Shown: positions 56,001 to 63,865 of the stretch, piece by piece
How positions within the stretch are numbered: position 1 is the first letter of the stretch
Layout of the letters: the number at the start of each line of letters is the position of its first letter
Assembly (NCBI GenBank): GCA_017425245.1
Contig: JAFOOX010000019.1
Span: 16,293 to 80,292, forward strand
DNA length: 64,000 nt
Source of the DNA: Gammaproteobacteria bacterium
GTDB taxonomy: Bacteria > Pseudomonadota > Gammaproteobacteria > Enterobacterales > Neiellaceae
Reading direction: 5' to 3'
Notes under the pieces: generated by a model
What the model was told of the DNA's origin: nothing
The model's database searches: none
What the model saw: the letters and a program-made list of their open reading frames with translations, nothing else
Translations under genes and position numbers: made by a program

Positions 56001-57885
56001 GGCCGGTGACGTGTTCGGTAACGGTATGCTGATGAGTGGTCATATTCGGCTGGTGGGCGCCTTTAACCATCAGCACATCTTTATCGATCCCAACCCGGAC
56101 GTGGCGGCCAGCTTCGCCGAGCGCCAGCGGCTGTTCCAGCTGCCGCGCTCCAGCTGGTCCGATTATGACCCGGCGCTGATCTCCGCCGGCGGCGGGGTGT
56201 TTGAGCGCAGTGCCAAGGCGATCCCTCTGAGCCCGCAGATGCAGCTGCTGCTGGGGGTGACGGCCACGCGTCTGGCCCCCAACGAGCTGATCCGGGCGCT
56301 GCTGCGGGCGCCGGTCGATCTGCTGTGGAACGGCGGCATTGGCACTTATGTGCGCCACAGTCGCGAGTCGGATCTGGATGTCGGCGACCGCAGCAACGAC
56401 GCCCTGCGCATTGCCGGTAACGAGCTGCGCTGCCGCATCGTCGGTGAGGGCGGCAACCTCGGCTTCACCCAAGAGGGGCGCATCGAGTACGCCATGCACG
56501 GCGGCCGCATCAACACCGACTTCACTGACAACGTCGGTGGCGTGGCCTGTTCGGACAAAGAGGTCAACATCAAGATCCTGCTTAACCGTATTGAGCAGGC
56601 CGGCGGCTTGACCCGCCCCCAGCGCGACGAGCTGCTGGCCACCATGACCGACGAGGTGGCGGCGCTGGTGCTCACCAGCTGCAGTGATCAGGCTCGTACC
56701 ATCTCGGTGATGGCGGAGCGCGGCACTGGCCTGGTGCGCGAACTGCAGCGCTTTATCCAAGCGCTGGAGCGCGATGGGGTACTCGACCGGCGGCTGGAGC
56801 GGCTGCCTGATGATGAGCGCATCAACGAGCGGCTGGCGGCCGGGCAGGGCTTCACCCGCCCCGAGCTGGCGGTGCTGGTGGCCTACGGCAAGATGGTGGC
56901 CAAGCGCCAGTTGCTGTCCCCCGAGTTGACCGACGAGCCCTATTGCGGCCAGCTACTGTTGGGAGCCTTTCCGCAGCCACTGCAGCAGCGCTTTGTTGCT
57001 GACATCAACGGCCATCCGCTGCGCGGCGAGATCATCGCTACCGCTTTGGCTAATCTGATGGTCGATGAGATGGGCTGCAACCTGCTGCAGCGGTTGAGCG
57101 ACGAAACCGGGGCTACGGCGGCCGAAGTGGGCAGCTGTTATCTGGTAGCGCGCGAGCTGTTTGATGTCGCAGGGCTGACCCGTGCCATCGAACAGCTCGG
57201 TGCCGGCGTTGATGCCACGGTGCAATACCAGCAGTTGCAGATCCTGCGCCGGGTGGTAAGGCGGGCGGTACGCTGGCTGCTGCGCCATCGGCCGCGCGGC
57301 CTGTCGATTACGGCCACCATCAGCCGCTATCAGCCGGCCTTTGTTGAGTTGGCGGCGGTACTTGAACAGGTGGTGGATGCGGCCGAGAGTGCCGAACTGC
57401 AGGCTCAGATCGAAGTCACTGTAGGCCAAGGGGTGCCGGCGGCGCTGGCCCATAAGGTGGGGATGCTCAGCACCCTGTTCCCGGCGCTGGATATTGCCGA
57501 GTTGGCCGTTCAGGCTCAGCAGAGCGTGGCATCCATTGCCCGGCTCTACTTTATGCTTGGCGCACGGCTGGAGCTGCACTGGCTACTGGCTCAGATCGCC
57601 AGCCAGCCAGTCATCAACCACTGGCAGGCGATGGCCCGTGCCGCCAGCCGTGAAGAGCTGGACTGGCAGCAGCGGTCGCTGACCCAGGCGATTTTGCAAG
57701 AAGTGGCCGCAGTGGATGATGCTGAGGCGCTCTATGACCAGTGGCAGCAGAGCCACAGTCGAGAGATCCAGCGCTGGCTCAGCCTGATGGCCGAGTTCCG
57801 CGCCGCGCAAAACCACGAATTTGCCAAATTCGCAGTTGCCTTGCGTCAGCTGATGCTTCTAAGCCACAATTCCGCCGCATCTTGA
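53065..57885 (+). CDS. gdhB: NAD-specific glutamate dehydrogenase, large (180 kDa) type
   Basis: A 1606-residue protein (Pseudomonas GdhB is about 1620). It oxidises glutamate to 2-oxoglutarate and ammonia with NAD+, a catabolic enzyme often under arginine control. N-terminal ACT-like regulatory segments (residues 1 to about 600) precede the catalytic domain: [39 protein letters not shown], then [35 protein letters not shown] and [12 protein letters not shown]. A helical C-terminal region ends the protein. It stands alone with a likely own promoter; pyrD follows 39 bases after. Confidence 0.95.
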   Translation: [1606 protein letters not shown]

Positions 57886-57924
57886 TCAGCCGGGGGTGGG
57901 TGCCATCCCCCGATGGGGCCCACC

Positions 57925-58944
57925 ATGCTTTACCAAATTGCCAGAGCCTTCCTGTTTGCCCACGACGCCGAGTGGGCCCATGAGTTCACCATCCACCGTT
58001 TTCGCCAGCTGAAGAACAGCCCGCTGCTGGGGCTTGTCCGTCAGCGTCTGCCGGAAAAGCCGGTCAACGCCTTTGGTCTGACCTTCAAAAACCCGCTGGG
58101 GCTGGCTGCTGGCCTCGACAAGAACGGCGAGTGCATCCCGGTGTGGGAGGCCCTGGGTTTCGGCTTTGTCGAAGTGGGCACCGTCACCCCACGGCCGCAA
58201 CCGGGCAACGACAAACCGCGCCTGTTCCGCCTGCGTGAAGCCCAGGCGATCATCAACCGCATGGGCTTTAACAACGAAGGGGTCGACTATCTGGTCGAAC
58301 AGGTGAAGGCCGCCAACTACAAAGGCGTGCTCGGCATCAACATCGGCAAGAACCTGACCACGCCGGTGGAGCAGGGGCGCGACGACTACCTGACCTGCCT
58401 CGACAAGGTCTATGAGCATGCCTCCTACGTGGCGGTCAATATCAGCTCGCCCAACACCCCGGGGCTGCGCAAACTGCAGTACGGCGAGGCCCTCGATGAT
58501 CTGCTCGGCGCCTTGATGGCCCGCCGTGGTGAACTGGCCGCGCAGACGGGCAAGACGGTGCCGCTGCTGGTCAAGATCGCCCCGGATCTGGAGCCGGCCG
58601 AGATCGAACAGATCGCCGACAGCTTCCGCCGCCATGCCATTGATGGCGTGATCGCCACCAACACCACTTTGAGCCGCGATGGCGTGGCCGGGCTTGCTCA
58701 TGCCAGCGAAGCCGGAGGCCTTAGCGGTCGCCCGGTCGCTGCGCGCAGCACCGCCGTGGTCGCCGCCATGCGTCAGGCGCTGGGGGATATGCCGATCATC
58801 GGCGTCGGCGGCATCGACAGCGCTGAAAGCGCCCAGCAGAAGATCGACGCTGGCGCCCAGCTGGTGCAGATCTACACCGGGTTCATCTACAAAGGGCCGC
58901 CGCTGGTGAAGGAAATTGTGAAACAGGTCACTGTTGGCCAATAA
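57925..58944 (+). CDS. pyrD: Dihydroorotate dehydrogenase (quinone), class 2
   Basis: A 339-residue membrane-associated flavoenzyme that oxidises dihydroorotate to orotate in pyrimidine synthesis, passing electrons to quinone. Class 2 marks: the N-terminal amphipathic helix [53 protein letters not shown], catalytic Ser in [11 protein letters not shown] and [11 protein letters not shown] choose ATG 57925, since E. coli PyrD begins at this point; ATG 57913 would add four residues. zapC follows after 80 bases. Confidence 0.96.
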   Translation: MLYQIARAFLFAHDAEWAHEFTIHRFRQLKNSPLLGLVRQRLPEKPVNAFGLTFKNPLGLAAGLDKNGECIPVWEALGFGFVEVGTVTPRPQPGNDKPRLFRLREAQAIINRMGFNNEGVDYLVEQVKAANYKGVLGINIGKNLTTPVEQGRDDYLTCLDKVYEHASYVAVNISSPNTPGLRKLQYGEALDDLLGALMARRGELAAQTGKTVPLLVKIAPDLEPAEIEQIADSFRRHAIDGVIATNTTLSRDGVAGLAHASEAGGLSGRPVAARSTAVVAAMRQALGDMPIIGVGGIDSAESAQQKIDAGAQLVQIYTGFIYKGPPLVKEIVKQVTVGQ

Positions 58945-59024
58945 CCAGCTGCGTTTGTGGTTGTATTGGCCGATCAAGGGGGGGATGATCTCTCCGCCTT
59001 GTTAATGGAAGCTATAGTAAATTC

Positions 59025-59570
59025 ATGGACATCCGGTCAGTAGAGCAGTGGTGCTGGGGGATTGACGGGCGCACCCAAACCCTCGCGGTGCAGGTTGGCG
59101 GCGAGTACCGCCACCACACCCCTTATCGTCTTGCCGATCTCAACACCACAGCGGCCATCGCCGGCCGCTGGAATCTGGATGACCTCGGCTGGCTGCTCGA
59201 AGCGCTGGAGTCGATCAGCCAGCATCTAACCATTGATGAAGCCCAGGCCCTGCCTTGGGCGGTGGCGGCCGTTGCTGCCCGCAACTTCTACGCCAGCCGC
59301 CAGCCCAAGAGCTGGCTGTTCCTGCCCTCCACCGCACGCCTGACCCTGAGTGCCGGTAATGTGGTGGAACTGCAACACGCCCACGGCCACGCCACCTTGC
59401 TGGTGGTTGACGCCGGCGACCCGGCGTCAACCCTGATGCTGCTCGACGAAGCCCTGATCATCGACGGCCAGCGCCCGCTGCGCCGCGGCGCCATCCTGCG
59501 CATGATGAATGACCGGGTACAGCGGTATGCGGCCACTGCCGTGGCGGGGAGTTGGCGGGATGTGGGCTAG
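59025..59570 (+). CDS. zapC: Cell division protein ZapC
   Basis: A 181-residue protein (E. coli ZapC 180) with an N-terminal WCWGIDGRTQTLAVQVG strand pair, PKSWLFLPS in the middle and TLLVVDAGDPAS, IIDGQRPLRRGAILRMMNDRV at the end. ZapC stabilises FtsZ protofilament bundles at the division ring. The place just after pyrD is the same as in E. coli (ycbW), which supports the call. It starts with ATG near a TATAGT sequence, which might be a -10 element but has no matching -35. Confidence 0.85.
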   Translation: MDIRSVEQWCWGIDGRTQTLAVQVGGEYRHHTPYRLADLNTTAAIAGRWNLDDLGWLLEALESISQHLTIDEAQALPWAVAAVAARNFYASRQPKSWLFLPSTARLTLSAGNVVELQHAHGHATLLVVDAGDPASTLMLLDEALIIDGQRPLRRGAILRMMNDRVQRYAATAVAGSWRDVG

Positions 59571-59629
59571 GCCGACGCCGGCGCTTGGCCTGTCCCTGAC
59601 TCCTCAACCTTAACCCAGGAGAGGCGCTG

Positions 59630-60073
59630 ATGACGGTCAGCCGCAGCGATCTGGAACAGCGCTTTCGTATGCTCGCCGACGAGGTGCTGCTGCAGCGCTA
59701 TCAGTCAGGCGATCTCACCGATCTGGCCCAGTCGGTAGCCCTGCAGGAGCTGCGCGCTCGCGGTATCTCGCCGCCCATCAAAGGGCTGGTGATCGAGCAG
59801 GCGATGCCAGTAATCAGCGCTCAGGGAGCTGACCGGGTGACAGTGCCGGTTGAGCTAAGCTGGGCGCAAGCCCATGCGCTTACCGCCCGCCTTAACAGCC
59901 AGGCCATTGCCGCTACCTTAGTTGACGCCCAGCTGCCGGTTGCCGGCCAAGTCCGGGTGATGGTGTATCAACGCGATCTGCCGGAGGCGATGGCGCTGGC
60001 TGCTGCGTTGCATCGTGGTGATTTTGCTCTTGATGATGAGTTTGATGAGGGTGAGGTGTCGCCGCAGCGCTAG
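59630..60073 (+). CDS. DUF2007-like small protein
   Basis: A 147-residue protein. The second half has a VPVELSWAQAHALTARLNSQAI stretch, then TLVDAQ and VRVMVYQRDLPEAMALAAALH, the pattern of DUF2007 (a ferredoxin-like fold called a putative signal-transducing domain). The first half is helical (LEQRFRMLADEVLLQRYQSG). AGGAG lies about ten bases before the ATG. Function unknown. It is the last ordinary gene before the accessory stretch. Confidence 0.7.
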   Translation: MTVSRSDLEQRFRMLADEVLLQRYQSGDLTDLAQSVALQELRARGISPPIKGLVIEQAMPVISAQGADRVTVPVELSWAQAHALTARLNSQAIAATLVDAQLPVAGQVRVMVYQRDLPEAMALAAALHRGDFALDDEFDEGEVSPQR

Positions 60074-60225
60074 CCCGCCTGACGGGCAGCGTGCCAACTG
60101 CGTTGGTCGTTGCGCCTGCGGCGCCAGATTGCGGCTGCGCCGCTGCAGATTTGCCACTGCGTGGCAGCAGATGGAGGGGTTCCGCCCCCTCCACGACGGG
60201 CAGGAAGGCCGTTTCCGCACGGCCT
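60073..60225. repeat. Array of short hairpins with conserved loops
   Basis: Directly after the DUF2007-like gene. Four hairpins share the loop TGC closed by C-G: CCAAC/GTTGG (60094-60106), GCGCC/GGCGC (60112-60124), GCGGC/GCCGC (60131-60143) and TGCCAC/GTGGCA (60152-60166). Two more share the loop TTCCGC: GGAGGGG/CCCCTCC (60173-60192) and AGGCCGT/ACGGCCT (60206-60225). CAGAT or CAGATT separates several of them. GCCCG/CGGGC (60073-60087) precedes the run. The stems differ in sequence but all pair fully. No gene is convincing here. I do not recognise the element. Confidence 0.7.
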
Positions 60226-60334
60226 CCCTGCATCCACCGGCGGCCCCCAAGCTCACCACCATTTACAACAGTTGGTAGTTCTGCCGGTCTTCGGGGTCGC
60301 CACAATGTGCCCTCCATGGCCCATAGTGGCTTTC

Positions 60335-60418
60335 GGCAACGTCCTGTTGCCTCAACCCCTCCGCCCGGCTGGCCGTGCGTTAGCCAAGCGCTGCGCGGGT
60401 GGTGAGCAAGGGGTTGAG
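60335..60418. repeat. Long inverted repeat in non-coding DNA
   Basis: CTCAACCCCT (60351-60360) faces AGGGGTTGAG (60409-60418), perfect over 10 bp. Inside it CCGCCCG (60361-60367) can pair with CGGGTGG (60396-60402) with one G-U, and GGCT with AGCC. A separate hairpin GGCAAC-GTCCT-GTTGCC (60335-60351) abuts it. The rest of 60226-60637 shows no convincing gene. Confidence 0.55.
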
Positions 60419-60652
60419 CAAAGACATGCGCGGCCGGCAGTGGGCGGTTTGCGCCGTTGCCTGAACACAGCTAATCCCATAAGTCACCGGGCATGCTCCG
60501 GCGTTTGGCGCGGGCGCTTACCGGAAGCGGCCGCTACTTAACGACTAAAACGGCTCGGCGGTGCCTCCATTCCGGAGGAATCTTGAAGGCCTCTCTCACT
60601 TTTTGGCGTCCGAGGTGGAGTAGACTGGCGCCCCTGCTTGGAGATGGCTGTC

Positions 60653-60706
60653 CTTGAAGCTCTTGAAGCTCTTGAAGCTCTTGAAGCTCTTGAAGCTCTT
60701 GAAGCT
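60653..60706. repeat. Six-copy 9-bp tandem repeat
   Basis: Six perfect copies of CTTGAAGCT (54 bases). In the frame of the downstream gene it reads Leu-Glu-Ala six times. It lies just before base composition turns from GC-rich to AT-rich. Confidence 0.9.
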
Positions 60707-60763
60707 CGCGGACAAGCCGCTGAATGCAGCGTTTTTTTCATCCTTCAAGGATTAAGTCACCAA

Positions 60764-62818
60764 GTGAATATTACAGAAGCATTTAAATGTAAAGTGAGCG
60801 AACTTAAAACTCTTAACTTTACTGCTGATAGTACTTACTTGGAAATAGCCAAGGAGGTTGGGTACAAATTTACACAAGGCTATAGTTCTTCGCATGAGGT
60901 AAGTAAGTATATATATGGAGAAATAAAAAGTAAGCTAGGGGGGAGTGATTTAGATAGAAATGAATTTGAAGGTCTTCGCTCTCAATTGCTGGTTGAATAT
61001 TTTATAGATGGTAGTAATGACAAATATGTAAGGTACATCGAAATCATTAGGGATGCCACTGGGGAGTTAAATTCTTTCATCGAAATAGGCAAGAACTGGG
61101 ATGATGTTCTGAAACTGGTTGCTGCACATACATGTCTTCGAACATATGATCCTTTATCTAATGTGGATAGTCTGTATCAAAAAGAGAGGTCCATTGCCCA
61201 TTCTGTAAAATGGTTAAAATCCAAGGGGTTTAGTATTTCTTTAGAAAATGGAAATGTTCTCATTTCCGAGAAAGAGCATAAGAGAATTGGAACAGCGATT
61301 GATTTGAGGCTTAAACGATTAGGTTTAATTGGTCTAAATTTTATTATGGGGAGGCTTAAGTCATTATTTAATGCAAGCTCCAATCGCTATTTTTTTCAAA
61401 GAATATCGAGCAAGCCGCTGGCTCCTTTGGGATATTTATTTAGATTGTCCTTAAAACACCTGCAAGAGACTAAAAAAAGAGTTGGGCAAAAGAAGGACTT
61501 ATTAGACCTGTTTGACTTGGCTCAAAATTACTCGACTGTTTTAAGCGTCCAAGAATATTCACAATATGAGTCTGTTTTTCAGCGGCCTGATACAATACTT
61601 AAAAAAATACAAAGGCTAGTTTTGGCTGATCAGATTTATTCGATACCTCAAACAAATTGCACTCACATTATTGATTTGACACGCTTTATCTTCTCAAGAG
61701 TTGAAGCGCAAGATTTTAGCCTGCCCTGGAAATTTGATGAATATATTAATGTCGCAGAAACGATTTCTTTATTGAGCAATAATAGCACGTCAATAAAGTT
61801 TTCTTCTACCGATATCGCATATAAGTTGAATTATAAGGTTTCTCAGGATGTTATAGAGAAAATTCTAATAGATATGTCGCATAATGTGGGTGGGATAAAT
61901 GGCGGGTACCTTATTCCTTTTGATTCATCAAAATGCAATCAATCCTTTAAGCCATTAATCTGCTTGGGGAATTATAACTACTTATTTCTAGACAGCAATT
62001 TTTTTAGCTTTGGGTTTTACGAGATTGTATCTGATGAGTACAGAAAGGCAGGAGTTAAAGACTCTGTTGTAGGAGAACTGCTAGAGGATTTTATTTCAAA
62101 TAAATTCACTTTATCGGGAATACCCTTTTTGACTGGTGAGAAATACAAAATTACTAAAGCACAGCAGAAACTATTTTCGACATCTAGAAGCATGGGGGAA
62201 TGCGACTTTATTGTTGAAACTGATGAGGCGATCATTTTTATTGAAGTTAAAAAGAAAATCTTAACTAGAGCCGCACAGGCTGGAAATGTTACAAATATAG
62301 CTACTGATTTGATAAAGAGCTTTGTAAATGCCCAAATTCAAGCAAACTGGCATGAGATAATTTTGAGAAATGAAGGTGTTATTAAATTTAACTCTGGCAG
62401 AACGATTGAGTTAAATGGCAGGTGTGTAGAAAAAATATCTTTATCAATCTTCGATTACATGGCGCTACATGATGGTGTAACAATACGCCAACTAATGCAT
62501 AGCTTGGTTGGAAGAAAGTTGGTTTCAAGCGTTGAATCTGATCAGTTGCCATTAAAATCAATTAATGAAGCGTTATCTGAGTTAAATAATCAATACAGCC
62601 TCCCTGAACTAAAGATATATTCAAATAGTAATGGTGCGTTTTTTAACTGTAGGTTCTTTAATCTATTTCATTTTATTGAAATATTAAATAATGTGCATAG
62701 TAAAGAAGATTTTAAAGATGCTATATGGACTAATCGACACGTATCAACAGGTGAGAAAGATTGGTTTAAAGAAATGCACTACCTGAAATACTTAAAGAGC
62801 GAGGCAGCTAAAACCTAA
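60764..62818 (+). CDS. AT-rich accessory gene, protein with PD-(D/E)XK nuclease-type motif
   Basis: A 684-residue protein of no family I recognise. Residues 1 to about 420 are mostly helical and hydrophilic, with no signal peptide or membrane segment. Around 438-496 lies a pattern of restriction-like nucleases: Glu438 (VVGELLEDFI), Asp481 (GECDF), then Glu494 and Lys496 (FIEVKKK), giving E...D-x12-E-x-K. The gene is strongly AT-rich, using ATA, AGA and TTA codons that its neighbours avoid, so it was probably acquired. I choose the GTG at 60764 with AAGGA 12 bases upstream. The frame stays open to 60638 through the LEA repeat. A defence or mobile-element role is plausible but unproven. Confidence 0.75.
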   Translation: MNITEAFKCKVSELKTLNFTADSTYLEIAKEVGYKFTQGYSSSHEVSKYIYGEIKSKLGGSDLDRNEFEGLRSQLLVEYFIDGSNDKYVRYIEIIRDATGELNSFIEIGKNWDDVLKLVAAHTCLRTYDPLSNVDSLYQKERSIAHSVKWLKSKGFSISLENGNVLISEKEHKRIGTAIDLRLKRLGLIGLNFIMGRLKSLFNASSNRYFFQRISSKPLAPLGYLFRLSLKHLQETKKRVGQKKDLLDLFDLAQNYSTVLSVQEYSQYESVFQRPDTILKKIQRLVLADQIYSIPQTNCTHIIDLTRFIFSRVEAQDFSLPWKFDEYINVAETISLLSNNSTSIKFSSTDIAYKLNYKVSQDVIEKILIDMSHNVGGINGGYLIPFDSSKCNQSFKPLICLGNYNYLFLDSNFFSFGFYEIVSDEYRKAGVKDSVVGELLEDFISNKFTLSGIPFLTGEKYKITKAQQKLFSTSRSMGECDFIVETDEAIIFIEVKKKILTRAAQAGNVTNIATDLIKSFVNAQIQANWHEIILRNEGVIKFNSGRTIELNGRCVEKISLSIFDYMALHDGVTIRQLMHSLVGRKLVSSVESDQLPLKSINEALSELNNQYSLPELKIYSNSNGAFFNCRFFNLFHFIEILNNVHSKEDFKDAIWTNRHVSTGEKDWFKEMHYLKYLKSEAAKT

Positions 62819-62862
62819 CAAGACCATTAAGTCGGATGCGTAATAGTTGGCTCGGTGATCTA

Positions 62863-63046
62863 GGGGTCTGTAATTTGAACTGTGTATCTCCCCTATGAGA
62901 GGATGCGGCGATGCCGCATGGAGCAGAGCATATGAGCACACTGAAGCCGGAACAGCTGGATGCGCTGCTGCAGTGCGTTGAGAAACCGAGGGCTAGAGAC
63001 CGAGATGGATACCCATCTGGGCTATAGGCAAAAGAACTGGCCAAGG
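62863..63046 (+). mobile_element. IS256-family left-end remnant with broken transposase start
   Basis: GGGGTCTGTAATTTGAACTG (62863-62882) looks like a terminal inverted repeat. An ATG at 62932 then reads MSTLKPEQLDALLQ and shifts, after an apparent internal deletion, to a frame with REMDTHLGYRQK (about 63000-63036), resembling the EMDxHLGY stretch of IS256-type transposases. Stops follow in both frames. No right end was found. It marks the right side of the accessory stretch. Confidence 0.55.
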
Positions 63047-63072
63047 CGGCCGCCACTGCAAAGGGAATGCTG

Positions 63073-63390
63073 ATGACACTGGGTTGGGTAGTCACTGGAA
63101 CAATATTCCAGCTGCTGCTGGCGTACTTTATGTTTTTGCTTGTGGTGTTTGGCTTTAGTGCGATTGGCTCTACCCATCGCCCTAAGCCGTTTGACTTTGT
63201 GGTATTGGATTCAGCGATTTATTCGGTACCCGCCAGCTGCGGTCTCAGTGCCTTGATCGTTATCGGGCTGTTTAACGCGGACGCGGGTGCGTTTAGCTAT
63301 CTGTGGTATGCACTGCCACTGGTGGTATTCGCCGGCTATCTGCTGTACGTCCGTATTTTTATCCAAAGACTCCACCGGGCGGGTGGTTGA
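63073..63390 (+). CDS. Small predicted membrane protein
   Basis: A 105-residue protein starting MTLGWVVTGTIF, with three hydrophobic segments (LLLAYFMFLLVVFGF, SCGLSALIVIGLF, ALPLVVFAGYLLYV). No family recognised. The ATG at 63073 lies seven bases after AAGGG; an ATG at 63067 adds two residues. It follows the IS remnant, so it may have been disturbed upstream. Confidence 0.6.
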   Translation: MTLGWVVTGTIFQLLLAYFMFLLVVFGFSAIGSTHRPKPFDFVVLDSAIYSVPASCGLSALIVIGLFNADAGAFSYLWYALPLVVFAGYLLYVRIFIQRLHRAGG

Positions 63391-63462
63391 GTGCTCGAAC
63401 GCGCAGCAACAGTCCGCGCCAAACTGGGGCGAATGAGTCTGAACTGTGAGAGAGGCATCGCC

Positions 63463-63861
63463 ATGAAAACGCTATCTGTCGGCAGTGCGATATTGGGCTG
63501 GGTGCTGATTCTGCTGTTTGCTATTGGCAATGGCGCGCTGCGGGAGGCGTTGTTGATGCCGGCACTTGGCGCTGTTGCTGGCATGGTGAGCAGTGGCCTG
63601 CTGCTCATTGCGGCGGTGTGGCTGGTGAGTTATCTGCTGCTGCGTTTGCGGCCTGCGCGGCTGCCGGTTCATGGGCTGTGGCTGGGCGTTGGCTGGCTGG
63701 TGGCCACCTTGGCGTTTGAATTTAGCTTCGGCATGGTGGTTCAAGGTAAGGCCCTCGCCGAGCTGTTGGCCGCCTACAGCTTTGCCGGCGGCAACCTGTG
63801 GCCCTTGGTGCTGCTGAGTGTACTGATCGCGCCTTATCTGGTAGCGCGGTGGCAGGGGTGA
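63463..63861 (+). CDS. Small predicted membrane protein
   Basis: A 132-residue protein with four hydrophobic segments (AILGWVLILLFAIG, GLLLIAAVWLVSYLLL, LWLGVGWLVATLAF, LWPLVLLSVLIAPYLV). Unrecognised family. The ATG at 63463 follows GAGAGG; the frame is open upstream with no conserved features. It starts 72 bases after the previous small membrane protein gene, so the two may be co-transcribed. Confidence 0.65.
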   Translation: MKTLSVGSAILGWVLILLFAIGNGALREALLMPALGAVAGMVSSGLLLIAAVWLVSYLLLRLRPARLPVHGLWLGVGWLVATLAFEFSFGMVVQGKALAELLAAYSFAGGNLWPLVLLSVLIAPYLVARWQG

Positions 63862-63865
63862 CGTC

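Noticed and set aside
59013..59018. TATAGT as a -10 element for zapC
   Set aside because: No acceptable -35 at the right distance, and it is only six bases before the start codon.
60350..60419. Integron attC-like site (GTTGAGC with inverted CCTCAAC)
   Set aside because: The right core fits GTTRRRY but the left core does not fit RYYYAAC, the arms are too perfect, and there is no integrase or cassette array in the window.
60015..60541. Small open frames after the DUF2007-like gene
   Set aside because: They run through palindromic hairpins, differ in frame, and have no ribosome binding site or family resemblance.
60653..60706. CRISPR-like repeat
   Set aside because: The 9-bp units are tandem without spacers.
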